A stretch of 64,000 bases of DNA from Martinezella tropici. GTDB lineage: Bacteria; Pseudomonadota; Alphaproteobacteria; Rhizobiales; Rhizobiaceae. This document shows, one piece after another, positions 47,279 to 55,291 of the stretch (the stretch's first letter is position 1; every line of letters starts with the position of its first letter). The stretch spans positions 62,001 to 126,000 of the forward strand of contig NZ_VNIP01000009.1 of NCBI RefSeq assembly GCF_008370325.1, written 5' to 3'. The translations under genes and the position numbers were made by a program. Under the pieces are notes generated by a model. It ran no database searches. It saw only the letters and a list, made by a program, of their open reading frames with translations, and was not told the DNA's origin.

Positions 47279-48835
47279 TTACTCCGCCGCTTCAATCAAG
47301 GGAGCCGGAGAAAAATCCTCCGGGAAATGGGTCATTGCGCTCATCACGGGATAGGGCGTAAAGCCGCCGAGTGCACAGAGCGAGCCGAACTTCATCGTGT
47401 TGCAGAGATCGGCAAGCAGCACCCGGTTCTTCTCCGGCTCGATTCCCTGCGCGATCTTGTCGGCCGTCTCGACGCCGCGCGTCGAGCCGATACGGCAGGG
47501 GGTGCACTTGCCGCAGCTTTCGACCGCGCAGAATTCCATCGCGAAACGCGCCTGCTTCAACATGTCGGCGGTATCGTCGAAAACGACGATGCCGGCATGG
47601 CCGATCAGACCGTCCTTGGCCGCAAAGGCTTCGTAGTCGAATGGCGTGTCGAACAAGGCGCGGGGGAAATAGGCCCCGAGCGGGCCGCCCACCTGCACCG
47701 CCTTGACCGGCCGCCCCGTCGCCGTGCCGCCGCCGATCCTGTCGACGATGTCGCCGAGCGAAAGGCCGAAGGCCGTTTCGTAAAGGCCGCCATGCTTGAC
47801 GTTGCCGGCGATCTGCAGCGGGATCGTGCCGCGCGACCGGCCCATGCCGAAATCGCGGTAGAAAGCAGCGCCCTTGTCCAGGATGACGGGGACGGAGGCG
47901 AGCGAAATCACGTTGTTGATGACGGTGGGACAGTTGAACAGGCCCTTATGCGCCGGCAGCGGCGGCTTGGCGCGCACGATGCCGCGCTTGCCCTCGAGGC
48001 TGTTCAGCAGCGCCGTCTCCTCGCCGCAGACATAAGCCCCGGCGCCAGTGCGGATTTCCATGTCGAACGCCTTGCCGGAACCAAGCACAGAAGCGCCGAG
48101 AATGCCGGCCTTTCGGGCGATTTCGACAGCTTCGGTCATCGCGGCGATCGCATGCGGATATTCCGAGCGCGTATAGACGAAACCCTTGGTCGCGCCGGTC
48201 GCCAGCCCAGCGATCGCCATGCCTTCGATCAGCACGAAGGGATCGCCCTCCATGATCATCCGGTCGGCGAAAGTGCCGCTGTCGCCCTCGTCGGCATTGC
48301 AGACGATATATTTGCGGTCACCCGGCGCATCGAGCACCGTCTTCCATTTGATGCCGGTCGGGAAGCCTGCACCGCCACGCCCGCGCAGGCCGGAATCGGT
48401 GACGTCCTTGACGATGTCGCCAGCCGCCATGTCGATTGCGCGGCGCAGTCCCTTTAGACCGCCATAGGCTTCGTAATCCTGCAGCGAAAGCGGATCGGTG
48501 ATGCCGCAGCGGGCAAAGGTCAGGCGGGTCTGTTCTTTGAGGAATGGGAGGTTTTCCACCTCCCCAAGACAGAGCGGATGCTCGCCGCCTTCGGCGAGCC
48601 CGGCATCGAACAATGCAGAGACATCCTTGGCCTTCACCGGTCCATAGCCGATGCGCCTGCCATCGATCTCGACTTCGACCAGGGGCTCGAGCCAGAACAT
48701 GCCGCGCGAGCCGTTGCGTACGATGCGCGCATCCAAGCCGCGTTTGGCAATTTCCTGCGTGACGGCTTGCGTCACTTTCTCCGCGCCGAGCGAAAGTGCA
48801 GCGGCATCGCGGGGGATATAGATGGTGAGCGTCAT
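47279..48835 (-). CDS. fdsB: NAD-dependent formate dehydrogenase beta (NuoF-like) subunit
   Basis: A 518-residue diaphorase subunit that passes electrons to NAD. The N-terminal part is a thioredoxin-like region, then the NuoF body with FMN and NADH sites: LRGRGGAGFPTGIKWKTVLD, YIVCNADEGDSGTFADRMIM, GAGAYVCGEETALLNSLEGK, and a [4Fe-4S] site in ESCGKCTPCRIGSTRGVE. The fdsG stop overlaps its ATG at 48835 by four bases, so they are coupled. Together with fdsG and fdsA it forms the soluble NAD-dependent enzyme. Confidence 0.95.
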   Translation of the reverse strand: MTLTIYIPRDAAALSLGAEKVTQAVTQEIAKRGLDARIVRNGSRGMFWLEPLVEVEIDGRRIGYGPVKAKDVSALFDAGLAEGGEHPLCLGEVENLPFLKEQTRLTFARCGITDPLSLQDYEAYGGLKGLRRAIDMAAGDIVKDVTDSGLRGRGGAGFPTGIKWKTVLDAPGDRKYIVCNADEGDSGTFADRMIMEGDPFVLIEGMAIAGLATGATKGFVYTRSEYPHAIAAMTEAVEIARKAGILGASVLGSGKAFDMEIRTGAGAYVCGEETALLNSLEGKRGIVRAKPPLPAHKGLFNCPTVINNVISLASVPVILDKGAAFYRDFGMGRSRGTIPLQIAGNVKHGGLYETAFGLSLGDIVDRIGGGTATGRPVKAVQVGGPLGAYFPRALFDTPFDYEAFAAKDGLIGHAGIVVFDDTADMLKQARFAMEFCAVESCGKCTPCRIGSTRGVETADKIAQGIEPEKNRVLLADLCNTMKFGSLCALGGFTPYPVMSAMTHFPEDFSPAPLIEAAE

Positions 48836-49311
48836 TGGCGCGCCTCCTTCACGAGGTCGTCCGCGCTTTCATCGTCGAGGCGGCCATAGAGTTCGCCGTC
48901 GAGCATCGCAGCCGGAGCGCAGGCGCAAAGCCCGAGACAATAGACAGGCTCCAACGTCACGCTGCCATCGAGCGTGGTCTGATGGAAATCGATGCCCAGG
49001 AGCTGCTTGATACGCTCTGCGATCGCATCACCGCCCGTCGACTGACAGGCCTCGGCGCAACAGAGCTTCAGGACATGCCGGCCAGCGGGATGATCGCGAT
49101 AGTCGTGATAGAAGGTCATGACGCCATGCACTTCGGCGCGCGAGAGGTTCAACGCCTTGGCGATCAGCGGCAGCGCATCCTGCGGTACGTAGCCGAATTC
49201 CTCTTGAATCCCGTGCAGGATCGGCAAAAGCGGCCCCTCCATCGATTTCATGCGATCGATGATGGTGCCGGCCCGGGTTGCGATATCGCCCGCGGCCTGA
49301 TTCAAATTCAT
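48832..49311 (-). CDS. fdsG: NAD-dependent formate dehydrogenase gamma (NuoE-like) subunit
   Basis: A 159-residue thioredoxin-like [2Fe-2S] protein related to NuoE. It has LPILHGIQEEFGYVPQDALP and ALNLSRAEVHGVMTFYHDY; cluster Cys lie in KLCCAEACQSTGG and VYCLGLCACAPAAMLDGELY. The ATG at 49311 (MNLNQAAGDIATRAGTIIDR) has GGGAGG 6 bases upstream. It is the first gene of the fds operon, behind the LysR gene on the same strand. Confidence 0.94.
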   Translation of the reverse strand: MNLNQAAGDIATRAGTIIDRMKSMEGPLLPILHGIQEEFGYVPQDALPLIAKALNLSRAEVHGVMTFYHDYRDHPAGRHVLKLCCAEACQSTGGDAIAERIKQLLGIDFHQTTLDGSVTLEPVYCLGLCACAPAAMLDGELYGRLDDESADDLVKEARQ

Positions 49312-49458
49312 TAGCAGCCTCCCGCGCATAGCTTCCGAAAACCGAAGGCGAATCTTCGAAAAAGGCTTATGCGGCATTTCCTCCTGGCGTGCGATCGACA
49401 CGCCACAACGATAAGCTCGCAGGGAGACGGCAAAGGATCAATAAGGCAGTCCCGTCGT

Positions 49459-49479
49459 TCGATAGGAGTTTTCTATCGA
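49459..49479. promoter_or_regulatory. Hyphenated palindrome at the lysR end, upstream of fdsG
   Basis: TCGATAG and CTATCGA form 7-bp perfect arms around a 7-bp spacer. The element overlaps the TAG of the LysR gene and is about 150 bp before fdsG. It might be a LysR-type operator for the fds operon or a small terminator stem; no T run follows on the minus strand. Confidence 0.4.
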
Positions 49480-50369
49480 TTCTTATTCTCTTCCGCGAGC
49501 AATCGCGCCTCGTGCAACAAGGCGGAGACAAGGGGGGTAAAGGGTTCGCGGTGCGTGGCGACCAGGCCGACGAGATGCTCGGCGTCAGGCTCGGTGATCG
49601 GGATCTTGTGAATATCGGCCGGAAAACCGAAGGAATCGGCAATATTCTTCGGCATGATGCTCGCCCACCGCCCGGTCTGAACATGCGAAAACAGCACGAT
49701 CATCGAATTGGATTCCAGCGTCGGCCTGGCCGTTGCGCCCGCTTCGGCAAGATGCCGATTGATGATGCGACGATTCTGCATATCGGCGGTCAATAGACAA
49801 AGCCGAAGATCGCCGACTTCCTTCCAGGTGACGGTCTCGCGTTCGGCAAACGGGCTGCCGGCCGCCGTGATCAGATGATAGCGCTCCGCATAGAGCGGCA
49901 CACTGGTGACGCGGCCGAGCGGCTCGTTTTCCAGGTAGGTGATACCGGCATCGATCTCGAGATTTTCAAGCAGGCTCAAAACCTGCAGCGAATTGCGCGA
50001 TAAAATGGAGAAGGTAACGTCCGGATGCCTTTCCTGGAAAGGCGTGGTGATTTTCTGCACCATGGCAAGCGCTGTCGGAATCGCCGCAATCCGGATGTGG
50101 CCGGCAAGACCCTTGCGCGCAGCCCGCATCTCCTCGCGCATGGTGCGGCTGTCGCCGACGATGCGGCGGGCCCATTCCAACACGCGCTGCCCCTCGGGCG
50201 TCAGTCCCTGGAAGCGGGAGCCGCGGCTGACGAGCATCACGCCCAGTTGGTCTTCCAGCTGCCTGATCGCCGCCGACAAGGTCGGCTGCGTTACGCCGCA
50301 CTCCTCGGCCGCGCGGCCGAAATGCTTCTGATTCGCCAGCGCGATGAAGAATTCCAGCTTGTCGATCAT
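49473..50369 (-). CDS. LysR-family regulator, probable regulator of the fds operon
   Basis: A 298-residue LTTR. The winged HTH is at the N-terminus: FFIALANQKHFGRAAEECGV, TQPTLSAAIRQLEDQLGVML and FQGLTPEGQRVLEWARRIV. The periplasmic-binding-like effector domain follows from about residue 90 (GHIRIAAIPTALAMVQKITT). In other bacteria a LysR regulator (FdsR) sits beside fdsGBACD and responds to formate. Here the gene lies directly upstream on the same strand, so the assignment is reasonable but inferred. Confidence 0.85.
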   Translation of the reverse strand: MIDKLEFFIALANQKHFGRAAEECGVTQPTLSAAIRQLEDQLGVMLVSRGSRFQGLTPEGQRVLEWARRIVGDSRTMREEMRAARKGLAGHIRIAAIPTALAMVQKITTPFQERHPDVTFSILSRNSLQVLSLLENLEIDAGITYLENEPLGRVTSVPLYAERYHLITAAGSPFAERETVTWKEVGDLRLCLLTADMQNRRIINRHLAEAGATARPTLESNSMIVLFSHVQTGRWASIMPKNIADSFGFPADIHKIPITEPDAEHLVGLVATHREPFTPLVSALLHEARLLAEENKNR

Positions 50370-50439
50370 CCCGCTCTCCCGAAGCGAAAGAGTTAGACCG
50401 GCAGCCCGGTGAACGCAACATGCAAGGCTGTTTCAGACC

Positions 50440-50778
50440 TCAACATTCGCCCTGACAGAATGCCTTCCGCAACGAATCGACCACGGCGCAGATTTCCGAA
50501 TGCGCAACGGCATAGTGAATGAGCCGCCCTTCGCGGCGGGTATCGACGAGCTTGTCCAGGCGAAGGCGCGCCAGATGCTGCGAAACGACGGCCTGCGGCA
50601 GATCGAGAAGAGCCTCGAGTTCCATCACTGTTTTTTCCCGCTTGGCGAGCATGAAGAGGATCGCCAGACGGGTTTCATGGGAGAGTGCTTTCAGCAGGGC
50701 GCTCGCCTTTCGAGCCCTGTCAGTCATTTCCTCGACATCATGCTCTGCGGCACCGCCTTGCGGTGGAGACGACAACAT
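50440..50778 (-). CDS. ArsR-family winged-helix regulator
   Basis: A 112-residue ArsR/SmtB-type repressor: ALSHETRLAILFMLAKREKT, VMELEALLDLPQAVVSQHLA with RLRLDKLVDTRREGRLIHY, the DNA-binding helix and wing. Two Cys near the end (EICAVVDSLRKAFCQGEC) could sense metal or thiol state, but the ArsR ELCVC motif is absent. Its target is unclear: no efflux gene adjoins it. An AT-rich palindrome lies just upstream at about 50818. Confidence 0.82.
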   Translation of the reverse strand: MLSSPPQGGAAEHDVEEMTDRARKASALLKALSHETRLAILFMLAKREKTVMELEALLDLPQAVVSQHLARLRLDKLVDTRREGRLIHYAVAHSEICAVVDSLRKAFCQGEC

Positions 50779-50816
50779 ATCACGGCCTCTCGTGAGAACT
50801 CATACAGGGAAATGCT

Positions 50817-50830
50817 TATAATATTATCAA
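50817..50830. promoter_or_regulatory. AT-rich dyad upstream of the ArsR gene
   Basis: ATAATATTAT (50818-50827) is a perfect 10-bp palindrome, and TATAAT occurs on the plus strand at 50817-50822. It is about 40 bp before the ArsR start and could be an autoregulatory operator. Confidence 0.35.
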
Positions 50831-50881
50831 ACCAAAAGCTGATTCAGAAAAGATACGGAAAACCAAAAAAGGTCCGTTTTA

Positions 50882-51652
50882 TCAGCAGATAAGCTGGCCG
50901 CCATTGATCTCGATCACCTGCCCGGTGATGTAGCCGGACAACGTCGGCGCCGCGAGGAAAAGATAGGCGGGCGCACAATCCTCCGATGTGCCCAAGCGTT
51001 GCAGCGGGATCGACTTGCGCGTCTGCTCCAGCTTCTCCCTGGACGAATAGCGCTCGTGAAAGTCGGTCGATATCGTGCCGGGCGAGACACAGTTCACCCG
51101 GATGCCGTCCGGTGCCAGCTCGCGCGCCAACGCCTTCGAATAGGTCGAGACGAAGGCCTTGGAAGCGGAATAGATGGCAGAGCCGGGACTGCCGCCGGTG
51201 AGCGCGGAAATCGAAACGGTGTTGACGATCGCCGCCTGCTCGGCAACCCGCAGCAGCGGCAGCAATCCCCGCGTTACCTCCATGACGGAGGTCTGATTGA
51301 GATGGACGATCCCTTCATACTGCTCGTCCGTCAATTCACCGGCCGGAAAGCGCCCGACCATGGTGCCGGCATTGTTGACCAGGACGTCGACGCGGTCGAA
51401 ACGCTCGCCGGCGGCGCTGACGAAATCCCGCGTGCCGTGGCCGGTCGCGAAATCGCCGGCAATAAGGAAGGCGCGGCGGTCGGCTTCCGCCTCCATCAGG
51501 AAATCAGGTAATTCACGATCGGCATTGCGGCCGATATGGACAAGCACATGCGCGCCGCAATCGAGAAACTGCCTCGCGACTTCCAGCCCGATACCGCGGC
51601 CGGCGCCGGTGACGACGACGTTGCGATTTTCGAATAGCTTCGGATGAAACAC
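50882..51652 (-). CDS. Short-chain dehydrogenase/reductase
   Basis: A 256-residue classical SDR: the cofactor motif VTGAGRGIGLEVARQF, VLVNNAGTMVG, a catalytic Ser in NTVSISALTGGS, YSASKAFVSTYSKAL (Tyr-x-x-x-Lys), and VNCVSPGTISTDF, then ITGQVIEINGGQLIC. The cofactor is probably NAD(H) or NADP(H), and the substrate is unknown. It is transcribed divergently from a DeoR/GlpR regulator with 99 bp between them, so it may be under that regulator's control and linked with polyol or glycerol metabolism. Confidence 0.88.
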   Translation of the reverse strand: MFHPKLFENRNVVVTGAGRGIGLEVARQFLDCGAHVLVHIGRNADRELPDFLMEAEADRRAFLIAGDFATGHGTRDFVSAAGERFDRVDVLVNNAGTMVGRFPAGELTDEQYEGIVHLNQTSVMEVTRGLLPLLRVAEQAAIVNTVSISALTGGSPGSAIYSASKAFVSTYSKALARELAPDGIRVNCVSPGTISTDFHERYSSREKLEQTRKSIPLQRLGTSEDCAPAYLFLAAPTLSGYITGQVIEINGGQLIC

Positions 51653-51751
51653 GATAACCTCCTAAACCGCACTCAATTCGCGCGTCGGTAATTGCGGAAT
51701 TTTCACTTTATCATATGATGACGAAAAAACGAAAGAAAGGGAGCGAAAACC

Positions 51752-52525
51752 ATGTTCCTATCCGGACGCCAGACCGAAATCCTCGAGATCGCCAAGGCGG
51801 AAGGCCGCGTGCTGGTGGAGGAGCTGGCGTCGCGCTTTTCGGTCACGCCGCAAACCATCCGCAAGGATCTCAATGATCTCTGCGATGGCCGCGTGCTGTC
51901 GCGCGTGCACGGCGGCGCGATCTTTCCCGGCGGAACCGAGAACGTGAAATACGAGGCGCGCCGCTCGATCGCCGCACCCGAAAAGCAGGCGATCGGCCGC
52001 GCCGCCGCCAGCATGATCCCCAACAACAGCTCGCTTTTCATCAATATCGGCACGACGACGGAAGCGGTCGGCGAAGCCTTGCTTGGCCATCACGAGCTGA
52101 TGGTCATCACCAATAATATCAATGTTGCCAATAAGTTGCGGATTTTCCCATCCATCGAAGTCGTCATTGCCGGCGGCGTCGTACGTGGCTCGGATGGCGG
52201 CATCGTCGGCGAAGCCGCCGTCGATTTCATCAGGCAGTTCAAGGTCGACTACGCCGTCATCGGCGCCTCCGCGATCGATCCCGACGGCGCGCTTCTCGAT
52301 TTCGATTTTCGCGAAGTGAAAGTGGCACAAGCCATCATTGCCAATGCCCGGCACGTCATTCTCGTCGCCGACAGCACCAAGTTCGAACGAACCGCCCCGG
52401 TCCGCATCGGCCACCTATCGCAAGTTCACACCTTCGTCACCGACGAATGCAGCATTGAATCCGTGCGATCCATCGCTGCGGAACATGACGTGCGCCTCAT
52501 CGAAACCGACCGCCGGCCGGCCTGA
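51752..52525 (+). CDS. glpR: DeoR-family glycerol-3-phosphate regulon repressor
   Basis: A 257-residue DeoR/GlpR-type repressor. The N-terminal HTH is FLSGRQTEILEIAKAEGRVL and VTPQTIRKDLNDLCDGRVLS with RVHGGA after it. The sugar-phosphate-binding domain shows SLFINIGTTTEAVGEALLGH, IAGGVVRGSDGGIVGEAAVD, and VILVADSTKFERTAPVRIGH. GGGAG lies 8 bases before the ATG. It precedes glpD by 113 bp, which supports a GlpR role; the name rests on that context. Confidence 0.88.
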   Translation: MFLSGRQTEILEIAKAEGRVLVEELASRFSVTPQTIRKDLNDLCDGRVLSRVHGGAIFPGGTENVKYEARRSIAAPEKQAIGRAAASMIPNNSSLFINIGTTTEAVGEALLGHHELMVITNNINVANKLRIFPSIEVVIAGGVVRGSDGGIVGEAAVDFIRQFKVDYAVIGASAIDPDGALLDFDFREVKVAQAIIANARHVILVADSTKFERTAPVRIGHLSQVHTFVTDECSIESVRSIAAEHDVRLIETDRRPA

Positions 52526-52555
52526 GCGGCTCGGTTTCTGTCAAGAAACGTTCGT

Positions 52556-52584
52556 TTGACATTCGTATCTGTTTCGCTTTAGAT
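52556..52584 (+). promoter_or_regulatory. Probable promoter of glpD
   Basis: TTGACA (52556-52561), a 17-bp spacer and TTAGAT (52579-52584) lie 55 bp before the glpD start. ACGTTCGTTT just upstream resembles the ACGAAA motifs before glpR and may bind GlpR. Confidence 0.5.
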
Positions 52585-52638
52585 GGATTAGTTTCGATTT
52601 CCATCTTCAGGGGATGGCTGACCTTTGCGGAGGGGCGG

Positions 52639-54150
52639 GTGAGCGAGCAGGTCTACGACATTTTCGTTATCGGCGGTGGCATCAACGGCTGCGGCATCGC
52701 CCGCGACGCCGCGGGACGCGGCTACAAGGTCGCGCTCGCCGAGATGAACGACTTTGCCTCCGGCACATCATCCGGTGCCACCAAGCTCATCCACGGCGGC
52801 CTGCGCTATCTCGAGCATTATGAATTCCGCCTCGTTCGCGAATCGCTGATGGAGCGTGAAGTGCTCTGGGCTATGGCGCCGCATATCATCTGGCCGATGC
52901 GCTTCGTCCTGCCCTATCATAAGGGCGGCATCCGGCCGGCCTGGCTCATCCGGCTCGGCCTTTTCCTTTACGACCATCTCGGCGGCCGAAAACTGCTGCC
53001 GCCGACGGCAACGCTGGACATGAAGAAGGATCCGGCCGGCAAGCCCTTGAAGGCGCTCTTCACCAAGGCGTTCGAATATTCCGATGGCTGGGTCGACGAT
53101 GCCCGCATGGTGGTGCTGAATGCAAGGGATGCAGCCGATCGCGGCGCGACGATCATGCCGCGGACGAAGGTGATCTCAGCCCGCCGCGACGGCGCCACCT
53201 GGGCGATCGAAACGGAAGATGCGATCAGCGGTCAGAAGCGCCGGTTTCGCGCGCGCATGCTGGTCAATGCCGCCGGCCCCTGGGTCGATCATGTCTTGTC
53301 CGGTGCCTTCGGCAAGAACCAGGTCCACAATGTCCGCCTGGTTCAGGGCAGCCACATCGTCGTGCGCAAGAAGTTCGACGATCCGCGCGCCTATTTCTTC
53401 CAGAATCCCGACAACCGCATCATCTTCGCCATTCCCTATGAGCAGGATTTCACGCTGATCGGCACCACGGATCGCGACTACAAGGACGATCCGAAGGACG
53501 TGAAGATCACAGAGGAGGAAACCGCCTACCTGTGCAACGCCGCCAGCGAATACTTCAAGGAGCCGGTGCGACCCGAGGATATCATCTGGACCTACTCGGC
53601 TGTGCGCCCGCTTTATGACGACGGCGCGTCCAAGGCGCAGGAGGCGACACGCGACTACGTGCTGAAGGTGGAGGGCGATGAAGGCCAGGCTCCGCTGCTC
53701 AATGTCTTCGGCGGCAAGCTCACCACCTATCGCCGCCTGAGCGAGCATGCGCTGGAAAAGATCGGCGAGGCCATCGGGCTGAAAGGCACGCCCTGGACTG
53801 CCAAGAGCTCGCTGCCAGGCGGCGATTTCCCGGCTCGCGGCTATGACGCCGAAATCGCCAAGCTGAAATCGCGCTACCCCTTCCTTGCCGACCAGCATGC
53901 GCGCCGCCTCATCCGGCGCTACGGCACGCGGGCGGCGATGATCCTTGGCGACGCGAAGACGATTGCCGATCTCGGCCGCTGCTTCGGAAGCGATCTTTAC
54001 GAGGCTGAGGTGCGTTACCTGGTCGAACAGGAATGGGCCTATAGTGCCGCCGATATTCTTTGGCGCCGCTCCAAGAAAGGGCTCTACCTTTCAAAGGAAG
54101 AAGCCGCCGCTCTCGAAAGCTACATGGCCGAAAGCCGCGTTCACGCCTGA
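52639..54150 (+). CDS. glpD: Aerobic glycerol-3-phosphate dehydrogenase
   Basis: A 503-residue membrane-associated flavoenzyme that oxidises glycerol 3-phosphate to dihydroxyacetone phosphate and gives electrons to the quinone pool. The FAD dinucleotide motif FVIGGGINGCGIARDAAGRG is at the N-terminus, followed by FASGTSSGATKLIHGGLRYL, MLVNAAGPWVDHV, FAIPYEQDFTLIGTTDRDY, SAVRPLYDDGASKAQEATRD, and LLNVFGGKLTTYRRLSEHAL. The GTG at 52639 with GGAGG upstream gives the family start (MSEQVYDIFVIGG). It lies downstream of glpR. Confidence 0.95.
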   Translation: MSEQVYDIFVIGGGINGCGIARDAAGRGYKVALAEMNDFASGTSSGATKLIHGGLRYLEHYEFRLVRESLMEREVLWAMAPHIIWPMRFVLPYHKGGIRPAWLIRLGLFLYDHLGGRKLLPPTATLDMKKDPAGKPLKALFTKAFEYSDGWVDDARMVVLNARDAADRGATIMPRTKVISARRDGATWAIETEDAISGQKRRFRARMLVNAAGPWVDHVLSGAFGKNQVHNVRLVQGSHIVVRKKFDDPRAYFFQNPDNRIIFAIPYEQDFTLIGTTDRDYKDDPKDVKITEEETAYLCNAASEYFKEPVRPEDIIWTYSAVRPLYDDGASKAQEATRDYVLKVEGDEGQAPLLNVFGGKLTTYRRLSEHALEKIGEAIGLKGTPWTAKSSLPGGDFPARGYDAEIAKLKSRYPFLADQHARRLIRRYGTRAAMILGDAKTIADLGRCFGSDLYEAEVRYLVEQEWAYSAADILWRRSKKGLYLSKEEAAALESYMAESRVHA

Positions 54151-54159
54151 GCGTGCGAT

Positions 54160-54624
54160 TCACTCTGCGGGATCGAGCAGTCGCGGTCCCGCCCCTTCCT
54201 CGGAAAGCTGATCCCAGGGATTTCGCAAGGGACAGCTGTCGAGCGACAGGCAGCCGCAGCCGATGCAGCTGTCCAGCTGGTCGCGAAGCCCCCGAAGGCG
54301 TTCGATGCGAGCGTCGAGATCGTCTTTCCACACTTCCGAGAGCGCCTTCCAGTCGGCCGCCGTCGGCGTGCGTCCCTGGGGTAAGGCTTCCAGCGCCGCC
54401 TGGACCTCGGCAAGTGGGATGCCGACCCTTTGCGCCACCTTGATGATCGCAACCCGGCGCAGGACCTCGCGTGGATATCGCCGCTGGTTGCCGCGGCTGC
54501 GATGGCTCTCGATCAGCCCTTTCGCCTCGTAGAAATGCAGCGCGGAGACCGCAACGCCACTACGCGCCGCCACCTCGCCGACCGTCAGCTGCCTGGAAAA
54601 TTGACCGGGCTCGATTTTTCCCAT
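54160..54624 (-). CDS. soxR: Redox-sensitive transcriptional regulator SoxR
   Basis: A 154-residue MerR-family regulator: [40 protein letters not shown] in the HTH and wing, a dimerisation helix ([20 protein letters not shown]), and [12 protein letters not shown], the four Cys that ligate the [2Fe-2S] redox sensor. Oxidation of the cluster by redox-cycling compounds or NO activates target promoters. It is divergent from a flavin reductase gene and shares its promoter region, which holds a near-canonical SoxR box. No soxS is present, as expected outside enterics. Confidence 0.95.
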   Translation of the reverse strand: MGKIEPGQFSRQLTVGEVAARSGVAVSALHFYEAKGLIESHRSRGNQRRYPREVLRRVAIIKVAQRVGIPLAEVQAALEALPQGRTPTAADWKALSEVWKDDLDARIERLRGLRDQLDSCIGCGCLSLDSCPLRNPWDQLSEEGAGPRLLDPAE

Positions 54625-54633
54625 TTTACGCTA

Positions 54634-54664
54634 TTGACCTCAACTTTACTTGAGGTTTTATAAC
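54634..54664 (+). promoter_or_regulatory. SoxR box inside a 19-bp-spaced promoter
   Basis: CCTCAACTTTACTTGAGG (54638-54655) differs in two positions from the E. coli soxS operator. It sits between TTGACC (54634-54639) and TATAAC (54659-54664), whose 19-bp spacer is the overlong spacing that MerR-family activators correct. The promoter points to the flavin reductase gene. Confidence 0.85.
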
Positions 54665-54698
54665 CCGAGCTCCAAACCGCGTAAAGTAGGAGCAAGAC

Positions 54699-55274
54699 AT
54701 GACAGAAAGAACCCGGCTGGCGATCATTTACGGCAGCACCCGCCCCGGCCGCCTGTGTGACCGGGTGGTCAACTGGGTCGCTCGGGAACTGGCACACTAT
54801 CCCCTCATCGACATCGATCTGATCGATCCCCTCGAATTCGACCTGCCCTTCCAGCACGATCGGGAGCATCCCGGCGTCGCCGCGCTTACAGCACGGCTTT
54901 CGGAGGCGGATGCCTTCATCGTCGTCACGCCCGAATACAATCACAGCTTCACCGCCTCGCTGAAATTCCTGCTCGATCTCGTCTATGAGCCGTGGCACGG
55001 CAAGCCCGTCGCCTTCGTCTCGTATGGCGGCATTTCCGGCGGCCTGCGCGCCGTTGAGCAGCTGCGGCTCGTCTTTGCCGAGCTGCATGCCGTCACCGTG
55101 CGCGATACGGTCAGCTTCGCCAATCCGTGGGGCAGGTTTGCCGAGGATGGCACGCTGGAAAATCCGCTGGACGCCCGGAAATCGCTGGTGCTCTTGATTG
55201 CGCGGCTGAACTGGTGGAGCAACGCCTTGAAGCCGGCGCGCGCAACGCGCCCCTATCGCTCCATCGCCGCCTGA
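54699..55274 (+). CDS. NAD(P)H-dependent FMN reductase, SoxR target
   Basis: A 191-residue flavodoxin-fold reductase: AIIYGSTRPGRLCDRVVNWV holds the FMN-phosphate loop, then FIVVTPEYNHSFTASLKFLL (the family PEYN motif), and KPVAFVSYGGISGGLRAVEQ. It reduces FMN or quinones with NAD(P)H. An AGGAGC site precedes the ATG at 54699. The SoxR-type promoter upstream predicts induction by redox-active compounds such as phenazines or paraquat, consistent with quinone detoxification. Confidence 0.88.
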   Translation: MTERTRLAIIYGSTRPGRLCDRVVNWVARELAHYPLIDIDLIDPLEFDLPFQHDREHPGVAALTARLSEADAFIVVTPEYNHSFTASLKFLLDLVYEPWHGKPVAFVSYGGISGGLRAVEQLRLVFAELHAVTVRDTVSFANPWGRFAEDGTLENPLDARKSLVLLIARLNWWSNALKPARATRPYRSIAA

Positions 55275-55291
55275 TTCCTTTTTCCAACATC

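Noticed and set aside
44178..47354. A 1058-codon open frame on the plus strand opposite fdsA
   Set aside because: It is antisense to the well-supported formate dehydrogenase gene and starts within an inverted repeat; its composition is that of a shadow frame.
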